Positions 23,752 to 31,435 of a stretch of 41,418 nt of DNA are shown here, piece by piece; the stretch's first letter is position 1, and every line of letters starts with the position of its first letter. This stretch comes from Nostoc sp. FACHB-892 (lineage in GTDB: Bacteria; Cyanobacteriota; Cyanobacteriia; Cyanobacteriales; Nostocaceae), in NCBI RefSeq assembly GCF_014698795.1, contig NZ_JACJTR010000050.1, forward strand, positions 1 through 41,418, given 5' to 3'. Below the pieces are notes generated by a model. The model was not told the origin of the DNA, did no database searches, and was given only the letters and a program-made list of their open reading frames with translations. The position numbers and the translations under genes were made by a program.

Positions 23752-23855
23752 GTGTGTTCCAGAATCAAACTGAGGAGCAGGTAGAACAGGAAAATTCAGC
23801 TTCGCTGAAGGTGATAGCTAAACCTGTATGCTACTCTCCTAACGGAGTTTAGAAC

Positions 23856-24125
23856 TTGCTGTGGGTTAAGTCTGCGATCGTTTCTGGGGTTAAGAAAGAT
23901 AGTGAATTAGCTCAACTGTGCAGTATCAGCAATCCTAATCGCATTTACTACTTGCGTCAGGAGGTAGTAAATACAAACAGTAATGCTTTAGCTAAAGCAG
24001 TGATTATGGTGCTGGATTTAGAGATGTGTATCAAGAAAGGTGTTGATAGCGCAACGTCTTCAAGTAATCGAGCGTCAGGTAAAAATTTACTGCCAACAAT
24101 TCTCAGTATTAGTATAATCTTTTAG
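23856..24125 (+). pseudogene. Probable C-terminal remnant of an unknown gene
   Basis: An 89-codon frame opening at TTG with no ribosome site. The first 65 residues (LWVKSAIVSGVKKDSELAQL...ALAKAVIMVLDLEMCIKKG) look like real protein; the rest does not. The preceding ~100 bp (23752-23850) read QVEQENSASLKV-like sequence, resembling the internal repeat of the Rep-like family, so this may be another patchwork remnant. Confidence 0.35.
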
Positions 24126-24201
24126 TATTGAGTATAATTTATGTTATGAAACGCTTCCGTCAAATTGGATGAAAGCGTATTAGCAAATTTCAAAGAATAA
24201 A

Positions 24202-24334
24202 CTAGTAGTCTGCCAACCCAAAAATGCTAAGTGAGGACTGGGGAAAGGGGAAAGGGAAAAGGGTAAGGGATTTAAACCCTTTCCCCCTTCCCCCTTCCCC
24301 TTTACCCCGCCAAGTTCACTTGGCGAACTACTAG
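24202..24334. mobile_element. MITE-like element with terminal inverted repeats
   Basis: 133 bp bounded by CTAGTAGTCTGCCAA (24202-24216) and TTGGCGAACTACTAG (24320-24334), which match as inverted repeats at 13 of 15 positions. The interior is a large G/A-versus-C/T palindrome made of GGGAAAGG/CCTTTCCC-type units around TTTAAA. It carries no gene. It ends 20 bp before the HNH gene start and so forms that gene's upstream region. Confidence 0.6.
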
Positions 24335-24353
24335 ATACGAAAGGTAATCCCTC

Positions 24354-25364
24354 ATGTCTGACGATTCCCATCCTAATTCTGCTGTCAACGCTGCTGCTAC
24401 AACCAACATTCACCACGCTAATTTACAGGATTTACCTTTAAGTGCGGCGCGTAGATTATATAAAGGTGGGATTCGACCTGGTGAACCGACAAGAACCAGG
24501 GTACAAGCCCAAGAAATGTTAGAGAAGATTCCCCCATCTCAACGCGCAGGTGTTGACGGCAAATCTGCGGCTAGTAATGCCGAACAATATCTATCTGATA
24601 AACACGCTAGTCATATCAAACCCCACAGCAAAGGAGGGTCTAATAACCCCAACAATATCAAATGGGAGAATGCCAAAGACAACATCACTCGTGGTGATAA
24701 GACCATGAGTTGGCAGGAACAAATGAGACTGAATGCCAAATTGCAGTTTGACAATCTCGCAGGTGCTGTTAAAGCAGGTTTTCAAGCTGCACCTTTGGGG
24801 GCTGCTGTTGGTGCAGTGACAGCCGCACCTTTTTCGCTTCTAACTAATGCACTGCGTGTAGTCAGAGGCGAAATTTCTGCACAAGAAGCGACTACAGCAA
24901 CATTAAAAGATACCGTCATGGGTGGTGCAGTTGGGGGTGCAACGGCATTTGCAACTACAGCAGTAGTAGCAGCTTGTCCACCAATTGCGATCGCATTAAC
25001 TACAGTAGCACCTGCATTAGCTGTTGTTGGTGCTGCGGGTATGGTTTACGAGTTTTTCAAAATCCTTGATGACCATAAACAGGATGTAAGAGTATATTTC
25101 GAGTCTTTAACTCAGCAAGAACTAGCGAATTTGCAAGCAATTGAAGATGAACTGATTTATGAACATCAGAAAAATCTAGAATTTTTGTCCGAAGCAGAAG
25201 CCATTAATCAAGAAATTACAAATCGTCCAATTGCACCGGGGATAGAAGGGGCTATGCAACGGTTACGTGAATCAGTGGCTATTGCTCAATCTTTAGGACT
25301 CACATCAGCAGATAGTAAGTTGTTGCCTAATTCTCAACTTCCTTGCCTTCCTCCTCATTCCTAG
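24354..25364 (+). CDS. HNH-like nuclease domain fused to a hydrophobic membrane region
   Basis: 336 aa. Residues ~80-116 contain an HNH-like signature: DKHASHIKPHSKGGSNNPNN, then IKWENAKDNITRGDK, with candidates H84, H87, N101 and N110. The preceding ~80 residues resemble the Arg/Pro-rich lead-in of secreted or polymorphic HNH toxins. Residues ~138-232 hold Gly/Ala-rich hydrophobic segments (PLGAAVGAVTAAPFSLL, VGGATAFATTAVVAACPPIAIAL, VAPALAVVGAAGMVYEFF) able to enter a membrane. The C-terminal ~90 residues are helical and acidic. The next gene begins 19 bp downstream and encodes a membrane-anchored actin-like protein, so the two probably act together. Nuclease activity is inferred from the motif. 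No immunity gene is evident. Confidence 0.65.
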   Translation: MSDDSHPNSAVNAAATTNIHHANLQDLPLSAARRLYKGGIRPGEPTRTRVQAQEMLEKIPPSQRAGVDGKSAASNAEQYLSDKHASHIKPHSKGGSNNPNNIKWENAKDNITRGDKTMSWQEQMRLNAKLQFDNLAGAVKAGFQAAPLGAAVGAVTAAPFSLLTNALRVVRGEISAQEATTATLKDTVMGGAVGGATAFATTAVVAACPPIAIALTTVAPALAVVGAAGMVYEFFKILDDHKQDVRVYFESLTQQELANLQAIEDELIYEHQKNLEFLSEAEAINQEITNRPIAPGIEGAMQRLRESVAIAQSLGLTSADSKLLPNSQLPCLPPHS

Positions 25365-25383
25365 ATAATTAGTCAAAAATTAT

Positions 25384-26910
25384 ATGATTTTTATAATTCC
25401 TCTTCTGTTCGGTGCTTTAGGGGCGGCGGTTGGTGCTGTTGCAGGTGCTTTTACTACTCATGCTGCCGGCGAAAAGGACAGACAAGCAGCCAAGCATCAC
25501 AGACAAGTTGCAAATGAATTAACGGACAAATACACCAATTTAGAGAAGAAATATTATGAATTTGCTGATGAAAGCAAAAGGCAGATTAACGATTTAACTC
25601 GTCAACACGCATTAGATGAAGTAGAAAAAGACTGTTTGCGTTTGGCAGTGCGATTGCAACAAAATCTCATTACCTTAATGTGGGAGATTGATAGAGAATC
25701 AACAGCAGATGCTTTGAATAGATTTCAAACAGCAGTGGAACAAACTAACCAAGTTCTCTACCAATTAAAAGAGGAGTTAATTATTGTTCCTGATGACTAC
25801 TATACACGTCTTTTAAAAGCAATAGAAGCAACTAAACAAATCAACGCTGTAAAACCCAACGATGTTGAAAATAAAACTATTCTCAGTGTTCTCAGTGTTG
25901 ATTTAGGCATAATCAGCACAAAGACTTGTGTGAGCCGCGAACCTAATAATGTGGTGTTTATTCCTGCCAATGTGAAGCAAATCTCATTTGAACAAATTCG
26001 TGGGGGTCTTTTTGAACCTAAAGCTACTGACCCCTTAATGGATTTGTGGATGGAACATCAAGGTAGTGGTTATGCTGTTGGTCAATTAGCAGCTGACTTT
26101 GGTGCAAATCTCTGTGTTGGACAATCTAAGCTTGAATCTGCATTGATCAAAGTTTTAGCAAGTGCTGCCTATTTTAAACTTAAAGATGAAATATCCGTAG
26201 TGATAGGTTTACCTTTCTTCTCCTTAAAAGAATTTGAGCTAGATAAAGCACAGTTAATTAGTATGATTGCTAGTCCCCATTTAATAACCTTTCGTGGTGA
26301 ATCCGTATATTTGAATATTACTAAGGTATGCGTAATGCCAGAAGGTTATGGTAGTTTGCTCTGGACTGAAGCTCAACCAAAGAAAGCAAGAGGCAGTCCT
26401 GATTTTACAAAAATTCCCGTGGCTATTTTTGATATTGGTCATCAAAACATTAATATGGTCATAGTAGATAACTTCCGGTTTGTTAAAGATGCTTCTAAGA
26501 GTGAATACTTTGGTATGAACCAGTTATATGAACTGGTGGCTGCGGGAATAGACGGTGCTGATAGTCAATCATTAGGACTGATTTCTGCTGTAAACAAACC
26601 CAGAGGTGAGCGTTTTTATCTTCCTAAAGGCGCAAGCAAACCCACTAACTTAGACGATTTTCTCCCCAATTTCACAGAGATGTTTTCTAGGGAAATTTGT
26701 CGTCGCGTACTAGCTTTGTTGCCAGAGCGAGTGACAGATGTAATTATTACAGGTGGGGGTGGTGAATTCTTCTGGGACGATGTTCAACGTCTGCTCAAGG
26801 AAGCTAGAATTAATTCCTATTTAGCTGCACCGTCTCGTCAAGCTAATGCTTTAGGGCAGTATATTTACGGAGAGGCGAAATTGTCTGCTGCTATTCGCGC
26901 TGCTGGGTAA
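25384..26910 (+). CDS. Membrane-anchored actin-like (ParM/StbA-type) ATPase with coiled coil
   Basis: 508 aa. Residues 2-24 form a hydrophobic anchor (FIIPLLFGALGAAVGAVAGAF). Residues ~30-135 form a coiled coil (KHHRQVANELTDKYTNLEKKYYEF...). From ~167 an actin-like fold begins: phosphate-1 SVDLGIISTK (171-180); then YAVGQLAADFG and ISVVIGLPF, as in ParM and archaeal-type actins; phosphate-2 AIFDIGHQNINMVIVD (D350, G352); and an adenosine-binding motif DVIITGGGG (452-460). Known relatives polymerise to move plasmids, but a membrane anchor plus coiled coil is not the usual plasmid ParM form, and no ParR-like gene follows. The partner is the HNH-membrane gene 19 bp upstream. Confidence 0.7.
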   Translation: MIFIIPLLFGALGAAVGAVAGAFTTHAAGEKDRQAAKHHRQVANELTDKYTNLEKKYYEFADESKRQINDLTRQHALDEVEKDCLRLAVRLQQNLITLMWEIDRESTADALNRFQTAVEQTNQVLYQLKEELIIVPDDYYTRLLKAIEATKQINAVKPNDVENKTILSVLSVDLGIISTKTCVSREPNNVVFIPANVKQISFEQIRGGLFEPKATDPLMDLWMEHQGSGYAVGQLAADFGANLCVGQSKLESALIKVLASAAYFKLKDEISVVIGLPFFSLKEFELDKAQLISMIASPHLITFRGESVYLNITKVCVMPEGYGSLLWTEAQPKKARGSPDFTKIPVAIFDIGHQNINMVIVDNFRFVKDASKSEYFGMNQLYELVAAGIDGADSQSLGLISAVNKPRGERFYLPKGASKPTNLDDFLPNFTEMFSREICRRVLALLPERVTDVIITGGGGEFFWDDVQRLLKEARINSYLAAPSRQANALGQYIYGEAKLSAAIRAAG

Positions 26911-27059
26911 CAAAAGTGATGTTCCAACAGTCAAGATTGACGAACTTTGGTTTATTTACAGCAAAGGTCTTTTTGGCTTTAATGGTACATGAGAACGAAA
27001 AATTTTGGGGGAGATGGGCGTTAACCTTTCTTCATCTCGGCGTTGCAATAAACAATAAA

Positions 27060-27089
27060 CCCTTAACTGTTATATCCAACAGTTAAGGG
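27060..27089. terminator. Bidirectional hairpin terminator
   Basis: Perfect 12-bp stem CCCTTAACTGTT (27060-27071) and AACAGTTAAGGG (27078-27089), 6-nt loop. On the minus strand it is followed by TTTATTGTTT and lies 10 bp after the stop at 27099. It also stands 150 bp after the actin-like gene on the plus strand. Confidence 0.6.
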
Positions 27090-27098
27090 CGTAACTAC

Positions 27099-27275
27099 TT
27101 ATTTAGACTTAGGTAAACCTCCTCTCAGTGTCAGGTCAACTCCTATCTTTATAGTCGTTGACCGTGAGTCAGAGTTGCTTGTATCGATTACGTCGATATA
27201 GAAACTAAAACCAGTAATCGAAGCTAGTAAAACAGCAATAGCTAGAGGTTTACGCAAGCGTTTGATTGGGGGCAT
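27099..27275 (-). CDS. Small single-pass membrane protein (58 aa)
   Basis: From ATG 27275 (MPPIKRLRKPLAIAVLLASITGFSF). A basic N-terminus, one membrane helix and a polar tail (DVIDTSNSDSRSTTIKI), with an ATGGAAA ribosome site. A longer TTG start at 27302 is possible. Unrecognised. It is convergent with the actin-like gene and separated by the terminator. Confidence 0.5.
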   Translation of the reverse strand: MPPIKRLRKPLAIAVLLASITGFSFYIDVIDTSNSDSRSTTIKIGVDLTLRGGLPKSK

Positions 27276-27485
27276 TTTTCCATTGTCATTGGTTGCGTAC
27301 AATGTGGCTCTAAATCCACTGGTGTACAGTCCCCTTCAAGTCAAGAATATCACAAAAGATTGTAGGGTAGATCAATATCTAAAATTTCTCTTTATTTTAT
27401 TTGTATAAAATTCTGCTTTTAAAGTAGATAAAAAATTGAAAAAAAGCTGATTGTGACATCAATAGTATGTGAAATTTCGGTTAAA

Positions 27486-28469
27486 ATGGTTGAAATAGGT
27501 AATTATAACGAACTATTTATGCTAAAAATCTATACTCTTTTTAGAAATGTTGATGAGTCAATACTAAAACTAAACAAATATATCAAAGGATACCAATTTG
27601 TTAAATTTGATTTACTTGAGGTTAAAGATAGATTTTCCAACCTTTTTAATATGCCTAACAGTTTTACTTCTGAAGAGTATTTTGTTAATTATACTGGGCA
27701 AGAGTTAGATAGATATTTTTGCGATGCAATTAACTGGAGTAAATTATCTGATTCCGGTTTTTTTAATCGATACTATATGATATTTCTCGAAACTATTGAT
27801 TATGATGTTAAAGTGAAAATTGATGGGAAAGAATATTTTGCAGGTGATACGAATTCTGTTTTATACGTTACTCACGAATACGTTAAGCATTTAACTCAAT
27901 GCTTGCGACTTACATTTCCTGGTTATACAGTAGCCACTGTAACTTTTTTAATAAACCTTTCAAGTAAAGAAATTCCTATCAGATTTTATGGGAGCGGTAG
28001 TCGTCATGAAGAAAAAACTTTATGTATTAATGAATCAAAATTTGAACAGTTCAATAATTTAATTCAAAATAAATTACCTATAAGTAATGATTTATTGCTT
28101 ACCCTTGAATATTTCAATGCTTCTTATACAGTCGAATATGATATGGTGAGATTTATTATTCTTATAACTGCTCTAGAGAGTATTTTCAGCATTAGTCATG
28201 ACCAAATAACCCATACTGTAGCTCGACATTCAAGCCTATTACTATCTAATACAAAAGAAGAATTTCAAAATAATTATTCAAAAATAAAAAAGCTTTATAA
28301 TCAAAGAAGTAATTTTATTCATGGTACTAAGGATAAAATCGTTCTTCTAGAAGAAGATATTGACTTTACAGAAGAATTAGTAAGGAAAGCAATTATTTTT
28401 TGGATAAATTTAGGTCAGAATAAACAACAACTATTCAATTATTTTAATAGATTGGGATATTCTGCATAA
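27486..28469 (+). CDS. ApeA-like HEPN-domain protein
   Basis: 327 aa from ATG 27486 (GTG at 27453 also possible). The C-terminal ~130 residues match the ApeA-like HEPN layout: a helix YDMVRFIILITALESIF, then THTVARHSSLLL, then the RNase-type motif YNQRSNFIHGT with R-x4-H (R285 and H290, counted from the GTG start), and a final helix LVRKAIIFWI. HEPN proteins of this type are often RNases in phage defence or toxin systems. The N-terminal ~200 residues are a beta-rich sensor-like region of unknown family. The gene stands alone and is AT-rich relative to its neighbours. The nuclease motif is intact, but activity is inferred. Confidence 0.7.
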   Translation: MVEIGNYNELFMLKIYTLFRNVDESILKLNKYIKGYQFVKFDLLEVKDRFSNLFNMPNSFTSEEYFVNYTGQELDRYFCDAINWSKLSDSGFFNRYYMIFLETIDYDVKVKIDGKEYFAGDTNSVLYVTHEYVKHLTQCLRLTFPGYTVATVTFLINLSSKEIPIRFYGSGSRHEEKTLCINESKFEQFNNLIQNKLPISNDLLLTLEYFNASYTVEYDMVRFIILITALESIFSISHDQITHTVARHSSLLLSNTKEEFQNNYSKIKKLYNQRSNFIHGTKDKIVLLEEDIDFTEELVRKAIIFWINLGQNKQQLFNYFNRLGYSA

Positions 28470-28562
28470 AATTTACGCATTATTATTTTTAACCACCTGC
28501 AATACTAATCGCTCAAACCTGGAACCAAAAAATTTTTAAGCCAGGATAGCATTGAGCCGAAA

Positions 28563-29821
28563 TTGCTGCCCATAAACTCGACACTAACCTCACCTACAAA
28601 TCTTTGCAAAAAGCAGGTGCGGCGTTGACTGCCCAAGGATTGTTTCAGTTCGAGGAAGTGTTTGGCCGCTTGCCTTCCGGCAGACCAGGACTGATTAGCT
28701 ACCGTGTCCGTAACTTGCACGGTTATTACAATCGCTTTTATTGGGAATCGTCCACGTCTGCGGAAACCAGTTCTTGTGATGAGAAAGCTGTCCACGCCGG
28801 GGAGGAAATAAACCAGCCCGGACGGAATGAAAACCACCCCAAAGTGGAACAAATCCAGCCTGATTTGGAATCATTCCAAAAGAATGGTCAAAAAAGTCAG
28901 GAATTGCAAGGGTTCCAAAATCCTAACAACGTTTCTAACTACCCGTTAACTACCTACCAACAACCAACTAAGGTTGTTGGTATGGTAGTTGGTTCTGACG
29001 CGCTTGCTCGAAATCCGCGTGAGGAAACGGCTCATGCGCCCTTGAGGGGCGCGTCGCCTTCACATATCGAAAGCGCGTCAGAACTTGAAGAATTGCCTGT
29101 GGCAATGGACTGTACGACGCTGGCGCTTGTGGATAATGCACCGAGTAATCCCGCTTCGTTGTTGGCTGAAAACCAACTCTCTGGTGTTGAAGCGATATAC
29201 CCTCACGAAGATACTTATTCCGCCGCGCCCGTCGCTAAAAATGAATTTTCTCTAAATTCTGCGATCGCAGATCAACCACAGGGGCAAGTAGAACAAAGTA
29301 ATTCCGCTTCGTTGCTGACTGAAGACCAGGACTGTGGTGTTGAGGCGAGGGACTGTCATGAAGGTGCTTGTTCCGCCGCGCCCGTGTCATTAAGTCAAAG
29401 TGAGATATTTGAATGGTTGGATAGAGCAAACCTTGGAGAATGCCCCCCATTGTGGGTAATTCAATATTTGCTAGACAGCAAGTATTACGCCAGCATGAGG
29501 GCAAGCATCAACAAGTTTGAGAAGCAGTGGAATATATCTGTAGTCAATTATCAGGTGCAAAAATCTAGTGAGATGTTGTTTACTGCCGTTCGCGGAGCGT
29601 CTCGTAGAGAAGACATCGCCATCAGATCCAAAGCTAGACTATTGCGAATGGAGAAACTGAAAATGGCTTCTCTGGTTGGGGAAAATCCTGGTTTTGACTT
29701 CCTCCAACAATGCTGTCATGATGATCCGGCTTTGAAGATTGTGATCAAAAAGCTTTTAGCGAAGTTTCCGCAGTGGGGGATTGCGATTGTGGATGGGGTG
29801 CTGATGAAGTGGAATGATTAG
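28563..29821 (+). pseudogene. 5'-truncated Rep-like plasmid protein with internal repeats
   Basis: Open from a TGA at 28560 with only a TTG (28604) as possible start. The first residues (NLTYKSLQKAGAALTAQGLF, QFEEVFGRLPSGRPG, YRVRNLHGYYNRFYW) look like the second half of a winged helix whose first half is represented at 20304-20549. A long linker holds two copies of a unit with ASLLxExQ...GVEA...HE...SAAPV. A Nostoc-type dispersed repeat (GTTCGCGGAGCGTCTCG) is embedded in frame near 29587. The last ~40 residues (DDPALKIVIKKLLAKFPQWG...) recur at 22740 and 33300. Probably a truncated copy; the internal frame is intact. Confidence 0.6.
29587..29616. repeat. Nostoc-type dispersed repeat inside a coding frame
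   Basis: GTTCGCGGAGCGTCTCGTAG and the following GAGAAG match a repeat family scattered through Nostoc/Anabaena genomes. Here it adds an in-frame peptide (VRGASRREDI) to the Rep-like protein. Confidence 0.5.
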
Positions 29822-29830
29822 CGATCTCTC

Positions 29831-29897
29831 TCAACTACTGGCATATTGCAATACTCGTTCCCATTCCCAGCGCCATACCGTCTCTACCAACATTTTA
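29831..29897 (-). pseudogene. Short remnant of the 36370-type gene
   Basis: The minus strand reads MLVETVWRWEWERVLQYASS and stop. It is nearly identical to the end of the remnant at 22011-22205 and homologous to the protein at 36370-36891. Only about 20 codons remain, starting 10 bp beyond the Rep-like gene on the opposite strand. Confidence 0.6.
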
Positions 29898-29945
29898 AGT
29901 ATTTTTGGGTCAATGCGATAAAACTGAAATCAACGCTTTCATGAA

Positions 29946-30419
29946 TTAATCTTTATAATTCACAGGCTCTACCCAAATTGGATGCCTTGGCAAGCGATTG
30001 CCACATGAGGGGCAAGGAAGCACAGGATATCTTTCAGCAGCTCTCATAAGAGTGAAATGATCTTGATTTATCCCATCTCCAAAATAGGGATCAATAACCA
30101 TAGGATTAGCTGTTTTTCCTCGCCAATTGCAAAAACTACAGGTTAAAGTTTCCAAGTGGACTCTTTGAAAGTTTGATTCTATATCAAGAAAAATATATGG
30201 CATCCATTTCTTTCCAGATGATATTTTTCCAAGCCCCAAGTGAATTTCAGGGTACTTCTGAGCAAATTCAAGTGCTGACCAAATAGAATCTAAAATAGCC
30301 AGTGGTCTATCATCAATAATTGGATTTAATTTTAAAGTTTCCCAGTCCATTTGACTAGGAAATAAGATTTCTTGACCGTCAATACAAGTATGTTTTATAC
30401 TAGGTTTCTTTGAGTTCAT
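29946..30419 (-). CDS. Hypothetical protein with a zinc-ribbon-like Cys pattern
   Basis: 157 aa. Two CxxC knuckles, TCSFCNWRG and PCPSCGNRL, about 40 residues apart in the C-terminal part, suggest a zinc-binding ribbon. The N-terminal ~100 residues look like an alpha/beta domain (LAILDSIWSALEFAQKYPEI). The family is not recognised. It shares its strand with the small genes at 30436, 30675 and 31031, all resembling small orphan or immunity-type genes, but that is only context. Confidence 0.55.
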   Translation of the reverse strand: MNSKKPSIKHTCIDGQEILFPSQMDWETLKLNPIIDDRPLAILDSIWSALEFAQKYPEIHLGLGKISSGKKWMPYIFLDIESNFQRVHLETLTCSFCNWRGKTANPMVIDPYFGDGINQDHFTLMRAAERYPVLPCPSCGNRLPRHPIWVEPVNYKD

Positions 30420-30435
30420 GATCTTCTAAGTGAGC

Positions 30436-30603
30436 TTAAAGAATTTGGCGGATATGAGTTCCAGTTTCCCACAGTCCAACACCAGTACCAATCGCATCAT
30501 AAGTAGTTGCAATCCAGTTAGAGCGACCCATGCTAAAAGTCAGCTTCTCAGGCGTGGCAGCATTGGGTATGATCACAACCCCAATTCCAGCCACTTGTCC
30601 CAT
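30436..30603 (-). CDS. Small hypothetical protein or remnant (55 aa)
   Basis: Starts ATG 30603 (MGQVAGIGVVIIPNAATPEK) and ends with GVGLWETGTHIRQIL. Gly-rich beginning, no clear membrane segment. The sequence is protein-like, perhaps the C-terminal end of a larger secreted or phage-type protein. No family recognised; the start has no strong ribosome site. Confidence 0.35.
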   Translation of the reverse strand: MGQVAGIGVVIIPNAATPEKLTFSMGRSNWIATTYDAIGTGVGLWETGTHIRQIL

Positions 30604-30674
30604 ATTCTTTCATGACTTCGGTGAAAGAAGAGTTTAGATTCTCGTTAATAAGGTGATTTTTTCTGTTTTCGCCA

Positions 30675-31034
30675 TTAAAAATTTTGATACGTTGACTTTA
30701 AAAATACAAGAAGATCGCTACGGTTTGGTTCTGTCCATGATTCGAGAAGCTTTTTGACAATCTCTTTTGTATCGCTAGTATCTGCTTCTAACAAGCCAGC
30801 AATACCTAAAAAAGAAATCGAAACTGTACCAATTGTTCTGGTATTCCTGTTTTTAGAATCATATATTTCTCTTACAACTGTGTCGATAAGTTCCTTATTG
30901 TCCCCGGAACGTCGCGCAAGCATGAACAACGCACGTCCCCTCTCCAACAACAAACCATGTTCGAGGATTTCTAATAAATTTGTAGTGGAGAGTTGAGAAA
31001 ATTCATCATTTGGTAAAAGGCTTTTTTCTTTCAT
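30675..31034 (-). CDS. Small HEAT-like helical protein
   Basis: 119 aa, all helical with repeated hydrophobic helix pairs (LLEILEHGLLLERGRALFML, ELIDTVVREIYDS). Similar small HEAT-like proteins often act as immunity proteins to toxins, but no cognate toxin is evident beside it. It overlaps the upstream frame by 4 bp. No precise family recognised. Confidence 0.5.
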   Translation of the reverse strand: MKEKSLLPNDEFSQLSTTNLLEILEHGLLLERGRALFMLARRSGDNKELIDTVVREIYDSKNRNTRTIGTVSISFLGIAGLLEADTSDTKEIVKKLLESWTEPNRSDLLVFLKSTYQNF

Positions 31035-31132
31035 TTTCCTAATATTTCCTTCCGTCTCTGTCTCATCAATCCAACAATTTCTCTTCCCACCTCAAAATCT
31101 CGTTGACTCTTGGCAAAGTGAATCTCTTCCAT
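31031..31132 (-). CDS. 33-aa peptide or gene remnant
   Basis: MEEIHFAKSQRDFEVGREIV followed by a basic end. It overlaps the HEAT-like gene by ATGA, so it may be translated ahead of it. The frame is open upstream to 31279 but that part is not protein-like. Likely the 3' end of a lost gene. Confidence 0.35.
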   Translation of the reverse strand: MEEIHFAKSQRDFEVGREIVGLMRQRRKEILGK

Positions 31133-31317
31133 ATATATCCATACCGCACTTTGTATGTTGAAAGCACCGCACTGGCGGCGTTTTCCGCCCGTTATGGATG
31201 AAAGAAACAATAAGCATGGACGCATGGGCGAAATACCAGATACATTTATAAGTATCCTGACAGTTAAAACCGTACCCACAATAGTGTATTAAAAAAAGCC
31301 TGATTGAAAGCATGGTT

Positions 31318-31397
31318 CTGGGTTGAATGGTTATGGCATTGGTGAAGGAAAATTTTCCTATCCCGTTTCAGAGATTATCTACATATAACCAACCCAG
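31318..31397 (+). ncRNA. Candidate IS110 bridge RNA fold
   Basis: A long stem: CTGGGTT (31318-31324) and GGTTAT (31329-31334) pair with ATAACC (31385-31390) and AACCCAG (31391-31397), leaving a 4-nt bulge (31325-31328). The enclosed region holds a second hairpin from the palindrome AGGAAAATTTTCCT (31346-31359). It lies 38 bp before the transposase start. IS110 elements of the IS621 type express a structured bridge RNA from this location. The assignment is by position and fold, not by homology. Confidence 0.5.
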
Positions 31398-31435
31398 GTC
31401 AGGACATATTGGAATGATCAAACTGGGGTGCCAAG

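Noticed and set aside
24236..24305. GGGAAAGG/CCTTTCCC tract as a possible CRISPR or iteron array
   Set aside because: No spacers and no regular period; it is the palindromic interior of the MITE-like element. No CRISPR array was seen in the window.
25384..26910. Calling the actin-like gene a plain plasmid partition parM
   Set aside because: The membrane anchor, coiled coil, HNH neighbour and lack of a ParR-type gene do not fit a standard par locus.
28505..28852. 115-aa minus-strand frame
   Set aside because: Antisense to the Rep-like gene body, whose ending and repeats recur elsewhere in that frame.
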